Of a DNA stretch of 64,000 nucleotides, positions 57,174 to 64,000 are shown piece by piece; the first letter of the stretch is position 1; every line of letters begins with the position of its first letter. The translations under genes were made by a program, and so were the position numbers. Source of the stretch: Plasmodium brasilianum (Eukaryota; Apicomplexa; Aconoidasida; Haemosporida; Plasmodiidae); contig NC_090116.1 in NCBI RefSeq assembly GCF_023973825.1, positions 1,032,001 through 1,096,000 of the forward strand. The letters are read 5' to 3'. The notes below the pieces were generated by a model, which did not search any database, was not told the origin of the DNA, and was given only the letters and a program-made list of their open reading frames with translations.

Positions 57174-58742
57174 TTTTGAGTTATTTTTTCCACACTACCT
57201 CATTATTTTAAAAAAAAACTAATACAAATGAGCTTGTGATGTCAAATGTATGAACATGTACATATATATATGTATATATATCTATTGCTAATAGATGGGA
57301 GAACATAAAAATATTTAATTAAATTTAAAAGAAAACGTTGAAAAGGGGTATAAAAAGGGGCAAAAATGGGAAAGAAAAGAAGAGTAAAAGAGAAAAGGAC
57401 ACAAAGGAGATATGGAAGCAAGAGATAAGGAAGCAAAAGAGATAAGGAAGCAAAAGACAAATTTACATTCAACATTTTATTTTAATCGTCATATGCATAT
57501 GAATATTTTTGTATGCATTACGTCTAAGCATATTTCTATGCACATATTTGTATGTGCATATTTACATACGGACATCTGCATATGAATATCTACGTACACA
57601 TATTCGTATGAGTGTGAGTGTAAATATATATGTGTATGCGTATTTGTAGGTGCATGTACACGTACATGTGTTGCGTGAAGCCAAATTCTTACTCATTTTA
57701 ATAATAAATTAAAAAAACATTAAAAATATAATAATTAATGAGGTGATATAAAATGCGCCTTGCGTCCTTCTGTTCTGTATCTCTCATGTTTGTTTGTTAT
57801 TCTTTGTTTAATAACACATGATGATACATATATGAAAGCGTTTGTATATACTTATATAAACATGTACACGTACATAATTTTATGCATACGTGTAAACGCT
57901 GAAAAAAAATTTAGGACAAACTCAAACAGTATCATAAAACAATGCATCAAAAGCAAGTTCGCGCATGTGTAGAAACCTGTATATATAAGAATACGTTTGT
58001 GTATGCATGTGTGTACATGTATACGCATATTTTCATGTATGTAAGTTGTATATATATATGTATGTAATATGTATGTATGTTTATATATATGCTTATACAC
58101 GTGCATATGCGAATTTATGATAAAAAAAAAAAAAAAAAAAATACAAATTAATTACGAATTACTGCAAATTACGAATATAAAAACATTTCAAACGAAACAG
58201 CGAACGGGAATAATTTTTAGCACAATATAAATAACATTAAAAGGGAATACATATAGATAAGAATTTTGTGAATGTACATTATTACAGTGCGCGTGAAAAG
58301 GGTACTATATGTACATATTTATGTACACATATATGTACATATATATATATATATATATGTACATGTATATGCATATGTGAATGTGAATGTGCATGTATAC
58401 ATATTAAATACATGCGTACGTGTACTTTTGTATGCGTAGGTAGATGAAAAATATTATACTTTTTAAAAATCTCCAAAAAAAATAGGAAATGTTAAACAAA
58501 TACTGACTTTTAATTTTATATATGCGAAGTGGGCATAACGAAAGACTGATTCATTAATATAAAACACCTCGTCTTCAAATAAAAACAAATAATAAATAAA
58601 AATTTCAATGTATTATTTCTCCATATATATTAAAAAAAAATAATAATTCAGTTCAAATATACCTCAACCTATTTTCCGCTACCATAAAACGTGCACTTTT
58701 AAGGAGACCTTTTTGTGTGCAATTTGCAAATATTTACAGAAG

Positions 58743-58784
<42 letters not shown>
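58743..58784. repeat. 42-base adenine homopolymer
   Basis: Uninterrupted A run in intergenic DNA. Length should be taken as approximate. Confidence 0.88.
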
Positions 58785-58785
<1 letters not shown>

Positions 58786-59135
58786 GAAACATAAAAAATG
58801 CAAAAAATGAAAAATAGAGTAAATAAAAATTAAAATTTAAATTACTTTTTAAGTTAACATTAAGTTAAAGTCAAAAAAAATAAATAACAGGATGAACAAA
58901 AAATGTATAGTAGGCTGAGTAAATGAGTGGGAATATTAAGGGCATGGGCTTGGCTACAATTATAAGAATATAAACTTAGCCCTATAGAGAATAATGGTGT
59001 GTAAAAGAAAAAAAAGTTAAGGGGAAAAATAACATCTTGTAATAATTAACATCCTGATTATTAGTGATAATGATACGCACAAGGAATTAATAAATGAAAT
59101 GATATAATGTTCATACTGGTGAGATATACATACAA

Positions 59136-59172
<37 letters not shown>

Positions 59173-59404
59173 AATAACAATAACGTTATAAATGGGGTCA
59201 TATTCCATGGTTCAAAGATAGTGAATTCGGTTGTTTCTTTATTTCAGCTCTTTATTTTAAAATATTTTTAAGCCATATTTTCTTTTTTTTTTTTTTTTTT
59301 TGTATCATCTTATACGTAAGTAGTAGCTGCTAATGTGTTATTTATCTTTACCAGGCACTATATTTGTTTTATTCGTAGGTTATCGAAAATTTTACCCTAA
59401 TGCT

Positions 59405-59447
<43 letters not shown>

Positions 59448-59957
59448 CGTAAGTACGTACGTATATATACGTACGCACAATCCTCCTGCTTAATCTGTTT
59501 GCAATACAGTATATTCACCAGTCAGGAAAAAATATATATACTTCCTCGTTACCAGAAGCATGGGCACCCTCTAACAGCATGTTCATTATTTGTATTTCTA
59601 AGCTCTTAATGGAAAGATAAAATAAATTAATTTAACTCTTTAAAATTTAGTATAACTTATCTGAGTTTTAAAATGTTAATTTTCCTTTATAAAATATAAA
59701 AGACATACCACATGAAAAATGTGAAATGTGAAAATGCATTTCGTTCTTCATTTAAAAAATGAGTTATCATAAGCATACACATAAAAAAAAAAAAAAAGAC
59801 AGACATACAACGTAATAAAAAAACAAAAAACAAAAAAAAAAAAGAAATATACATATATGTATATATAAACATGTACCAAAATATGATTATATGTATGTAT
59901 ATTTACACGTGTAAGACATTGTGACAAAATAGGGGGAAATGGAAAAGGGAAAATAAA

Positions 59958-62900
59958 TCAAGTATTTCTCTTGCTTTTTTCATAATTTTGAAATATTTTT
60001 ACAATTATAAACCAACAAACCGTAAAAATATTATTAATATATTCATAATGATTAGTACCTAGGTACATATCCACTAAGCGAATATTTTTTAATAAAAGGA
60101 TTATATCTCTTTTCAAGTCCATTGGTAATTTATAAATGTTGTTTCTTAACTTGGCGCTGATCAACGCTAACCATGTGTTTTCTTTGGCGCAGCTATTGAG
60201 GAGAAATGAAGGGAGGAACGGGGATAATGCATTATAGCGTATACAAAGAAGCGTACGTATGTATGTGTGTAAGTATACATATCCATATATATTATATAAA
60301 AGTACGCATGCATACATCATCACAATTCATATATATTAAAACAGCGCAATTAACACATCTCAGGAGGGTGCAGAACTTTTCCCATTATATGATAAGCATA
60401 TTTCAAATGTCTTACTTGAAATTACGTAGTGATGTGTTTGGGTTGTCTACAAACAGTTCAAGCTCCTTCATATTTTTCAAAATATTAACGAATTCCGAGG
60501 CAACTATTTTCCACTCCAGTAATTTACTAAAAAGGGGAAAAAAAAGTGAGAAGAAGAAATATAACGTGAGGGGAAAAAAAAAAAAAAAAAAAAGAAGACA
60601 ATTCAGGATATAAGCATAAAGGGGGGGAAATGCCATACATGGTTGACAAAAAAGTAACGAATGGAAGTAACATCTGTACAATTTGGATGAATCTTCTTTA
60701 TAAATAATTATTCAATACGATATGGAACTTGTTAAACTTACTCGTTGTCGTAATATGTTCGCAAGAATTTTATTAGGTCGTTTATTTGGACGCCTTTGCT
60801 TGAGATACTGCTCAGCCTAAAAAAAAGGGTGGGTACCAGTAAATGTGAGTAATTATATGTCTAAGCAGGTAGGCAAGGAGTTACGTAAGCAGATAAACAA
60901 AGTGCTACAAACGCTGTAGCATAAACTCTTTTAACGCTGGAAAATGAGAGAAAAAATTACTGCGAGTAGTGCGGCTTGTAGATCCGGGGCCACTCCTTGG
61001 AATAACAGGGAGGGATACCGTACCCATATAAAAATATGAGTATATTTTTCAAGTCATATATAATAGAATTTTTAAAATAGTTTACATTTACATTTGATGC
61101 ATTAACAATTAGTGTTCTCAAAAAATGATTGATATATTTAACCATACGTTTTATATAAGTTATTTGAATAAAATGTTTTCTTAATTTATTTGCATTTTTT
61201 ACTATCTTCAGAATATGTAATAATTTTATGTAACCAACAATAGTATATTTATAAATTACTATAGATCTGTTTTTTAAAGAAGAAAGTAAGTGAGTATAAC
61301 TTTTTCTATTAAAAATATTCTGTAAATTGTAATTATGCACATATTCATTAGTGTCTATTTTGTTATATCTGTTATTCTCTTGTGTTATGTTTATTTTGTC
61401 TTGACTTAAATTTTGTTTTTCAAATTCGTTTACTTCACTTAAACCATATAGAAAATAATAAAATTCAAAAACAGTATAATTTCTTTTCTGATATATTTTA
61501 AAATATTTATCAAAATTTCTTGAAAAGGGTAAAAATAAAAAAGGGTATTTCTGTTGAAATATTAGAAGGATTTGATAAAAATTATTCCATATTAACATTT
61601 CTAATTCACAGTCACTATATTTTCGTATAATTATATAACAAAATTGAAGAGCGGTATGTATGTTTAACAGATGGCTACATATAACCTTCCTCTCTATATA
61701 ATTTGTATATGTAGAGGCAAAAAAGAAATTTTCCTCATGTTGACAGTCTCTTGAAAATGTTCTCTTTGTTCCGTTATTTGAAAACTGAAAAATATTCCCC
61801 TTCTTGATACCATTATTTTCGCTTTTCTTGTCAGTAGGATTGTTACTACTTGGGAAGTTATCGAATAATCTCTTCTGAGAAATTTTTTTCTGGTCCTGCT
61901 CAAGATATGTTTTTAGACCTCCATGCATTATGGAGAAGCTATCATTTTGCTCATATGCCTCTTCTGTGGATTTGTAAAAAATTTGAAATATACGAATATT
62001 CCCCTCTAGTATCAAATGTACAAGTGCTCGCAAAATTTCCATCAAAAAAAATGATGCATTTTTTGGATATATATAACTACTTATTTTTGAGTGAATGATA
62101 CTATTCGGTAGGTACTCACAAAAATCAAAATGTTCTTTATTTTCTAAATACATTTTTTCCTTAAATCTGTCGAGTAAATTCTTGTTTCGACTAATTGATC
62201 TAAATAGGAGCATGACAATATAATCAGATATGGGCAAATATGGGGATAACTTTTTTAACTGATAAATTAGATATATCAAATTTATCAACTCTTCCACATA
62301 TTCTTTCTTCGTTTTTCTTAATTTTAAAAAATGATTTTGTAATTTTTTATCATCATATATGTTAATATCGAAGAAGTCATACGCATGATAATTTTTTTTT
62401 TTTTTTTCCTCTTTTTTTTAACGCACTGGTACGGATGATTCCACACGTTATTAGAAGTGTTAGCAGAAGCACTATTGGTAGCATCAATTCCAGTGTTATT
62501 ATTACCAGCGATGTTACCTCTTCTACTTCTTGTTACGCTTGAAAGATATTCACAAAACAAATGCTCCTTGCTGCACCATTTATGATCTTTTGCTGATGAA
62601 AACATACTGTTCACCCTGCACGAGGTGTATTCCTTCTTAAACTTAATGTTACCTAGGCATTCCAACACCATCTTTATATCCTCCTCTTCCTCTTTTTGAA
62701 TAATTAAGTCTTTGTCGTAAATAATTTTTCTCTGCTTGAAGGCTACTTTTTTTGGTGTCATATTTTCTGAACAGTTCAGACACTTTTTGTTATAAGTAAT
62801 GCATGTACAATGGTTGTACTTATCGCTTGTGTAACAGTTCGTTAGCTTTGCAATTTTATCTATCAAGTTGTTACTATGGATGGGGTTGCCACAGCCGTTT

Positions 62901-64000
62901 CCACTGCCTGATTTCTTGTTTTGTTCGGTAGTTTTCCTGTTGGGTAATTCGTTCGCATGCTCGTGAGGAGGGGTATATACATGCCCACTTGTTTTCCCCT
63001 TCTCATTATTCTCTGTGTGGGTATCTTCACATATATCTACATGTGCATCTACACGGACATTTGCACTCCCGTCCGTATGTTTATATTCTGTTTTACCTAA
63101 TATGCTATCATAACTTTTGCCAATATTGTTTAGGGAAAGCAAAGGCCTAAGGGGTAACAAAGTTTCGTAGGGCTGTCCTGATAACTGCACTGCGTCTGAA
63201 TGGACAACCGTTTGTTTAACCGACTGTCCGTCCGAATAGTTATCCTCTTGCTTAACCATCCGTTTAACCGAGTGGTCGTCTGAACTACCTACATTTTTGT
63301 AAGAGCAAAGGTGGATGCATTTCATTCTTGTGTCTTGCTCTGTTTTTTGTAAATCCCTTTTTATATTATACTTATCATTCAGATTTAGAGAATACACAAA
63401 GTTTGCACATCTTTGAATAAGTAAGAAAAGAATAATTTTTGGCGTCCTATTATTTTTATTTCTTAAAAGTGATAAAGTGATATAAAATGCATGCATAAAT
63501 TTTTTCTGATTTAAATTATTTTCATGAAAATAACTTAAATACTCACAAAATAAATTCTGTACAATTTTCTGTGTACAAATATATTTATTATGAATAAAAC
63601 ATAGAGAATATATACATCTAATTTTTACTAAATAATGTAGGTAATCTGAAATGATAGATTTATATAAACATTTAATGACTTCTACATTTATTGGTATATT
63701 AGAAACTGATATATTACTTGTCCATCTCTTTTTATAAACTTTTTTTTTTTTGTAGCTAGTAGAGGAGTAATTCTTATCGGAATTGTTTCCTTGTTCATTG
63801 AAATCATCGATGGTAGAAGTAGTGAAATTACAATCTAAGTAATCGGAACCACTTCCTGAACTGCTACTCTGAGTAGTATAATTATATATCTTAAGTAAGT
63901 CACTCTGTGCATCATTTTGAAACTGGTTAGCTAGTTTTCCTTTATTATTGTTTACACCATCGTTCATGTTATTATTTCTAATTTGGTTATACGTAGTATT
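59958..64000 (-). CDS. Unknown helical Plasmodium protein, 5' partial, one homopolymer frameshift
   Basis: Exons: >64000-60961, 60816-60742, 60526-60416 and 60192-59958. All splice phases agree. The frame is still open upstream of the first visible Met (63967) to the window edge, so the start probably lies outside. A frame break sits at the 16-A run 62392-62407. One extra A would join the VKKKRKK segment to NYHAYDFFDINIYDD and on to EYVEELINLIYLIYQLKK. The first part has a Ser/Asn-rich head, then helices (CLYKSIISDYLHYLVKIRC). A His/Cys/Ser-rich insert (nt 62750-63330) follows, then a long helical region rich in Ile, Leu and Tyr that looks like alpha-solenoid repeats. The short exons read VQINDLIKFLRTYY, WKIVASEFVNILKNM and DIILLLKNIRLVDMYL. 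I do not recognise the family. Organellar RNA-binding helical-repeat proteins of apicomplexans look like this, but that is only a resemblance. Confidence 0.65.

Larger units (their letters stand above)
57012..59957. other. Intergenic region (2.9 kb)
   Basis: Upstream of the Asn-rich pseudokinase gene and downstream of the last gene. It contains an 18-base TTTGCATATTTTGTGTAT array (57047-57173), an AAGGAAGCAAAAGAGAT repeat (57415-57455), TA and TATG microsatellites near 58050-58090, 58340-58360, 59140-59168 and 59408-59444, and a 42-base A run at 58743-58784. A 57760-57972 frame is unsupported. No RNA gene was recognised. Confidence 0.75.

Overview
The window reads as nuclear chromosomal DNA of a malaria parasite (genus Plasmodium). 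It is very AT-rich. Intergenic DNA is made of (TA)n, (TATG)n and long A/T homopolymers. The genes encode huge proteins swollen by Asn-, Lys-, Glu- and Asp-rich low-complexity inserts, and the introns are small and T-rich with GTAA/GTAT donors. It is not a prokaryotic or organellar segment. The composition would fit a P. malariae/P. ovale-like species, but the species cannot be fixed from sequence reading alone.

Layout. (1) 194-3514 (+): tRNase Z with an N-terminal signal sequence. (2) 6548-13606 (+, 4 exons): a ~2,135-residue protein carrying a GILK...KSVQF motif pair, the PP1-docking signature of the kinetochore scaffold KNL1/Spc105. (3) 14586-19589 (-, 3 exons): a Spen-type RNA-binding protein, three RRMs plus a C-terminal SPOC domain that only appears once two small exons are spliced on. 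(4) 19590-23601: a 4-kb divergent intergenic region. (5) 23602-29508 (+): TBCK-like protein (pseudokinase, TBC, rhodanese). (6) 31094-35399 (-, 4 exons): a charged, R/E/D-rich protein of unknown function with a 12-bp minisatellite encoding GVEK and two apparent frameshifts. (7) 39106-40323 (-): TAP42/alpha-4. (8) 42440-44022 (+, 2 exons): COQ3. (9) 45259-45942 (+, 2 exons): TIM14/PAM18. (10) 46910-48535 (+, 4 exons): CCDC96/CCDC113-family flagellar coiled-coil protein. (11) 48994-57011 (-, 5 exons): a 2,344-residue Asn-rich protein ending in a pseudokinase domain. (12) 59958->64000 (-, at least 4 exons, 5' end probably beyond the window): unknown helical protein with one homopolymer frameshift.

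The genes do not form one pathway, as expected for a eukaryotic chromosome. Some themes recur. COQ3 and TIM14 are adjacent mitochondrial genes. KNL1-like and TAP42 are docking or regulatory partners of PP1 and PP2A-type phosphatases. TBCK-like and the Asn-rich protein both carry kinase folds that have lost catalytic residues. Exon structures were derived by reading frame phase and splice sites by hand. They are internally phase-consistent but unsupported by transcripts.

No tRNA, rRNA, CRISPR array, transposon or centromere-like block was recognised. The most interesting items are the KNL1 signature, the Spen protein whose middle RRM is split by a ~260-residue repeat insert, the pair of pseudokinases, and the coding frameshifts at homopolymer/minisatellite tracts, which are probably assembly errors.
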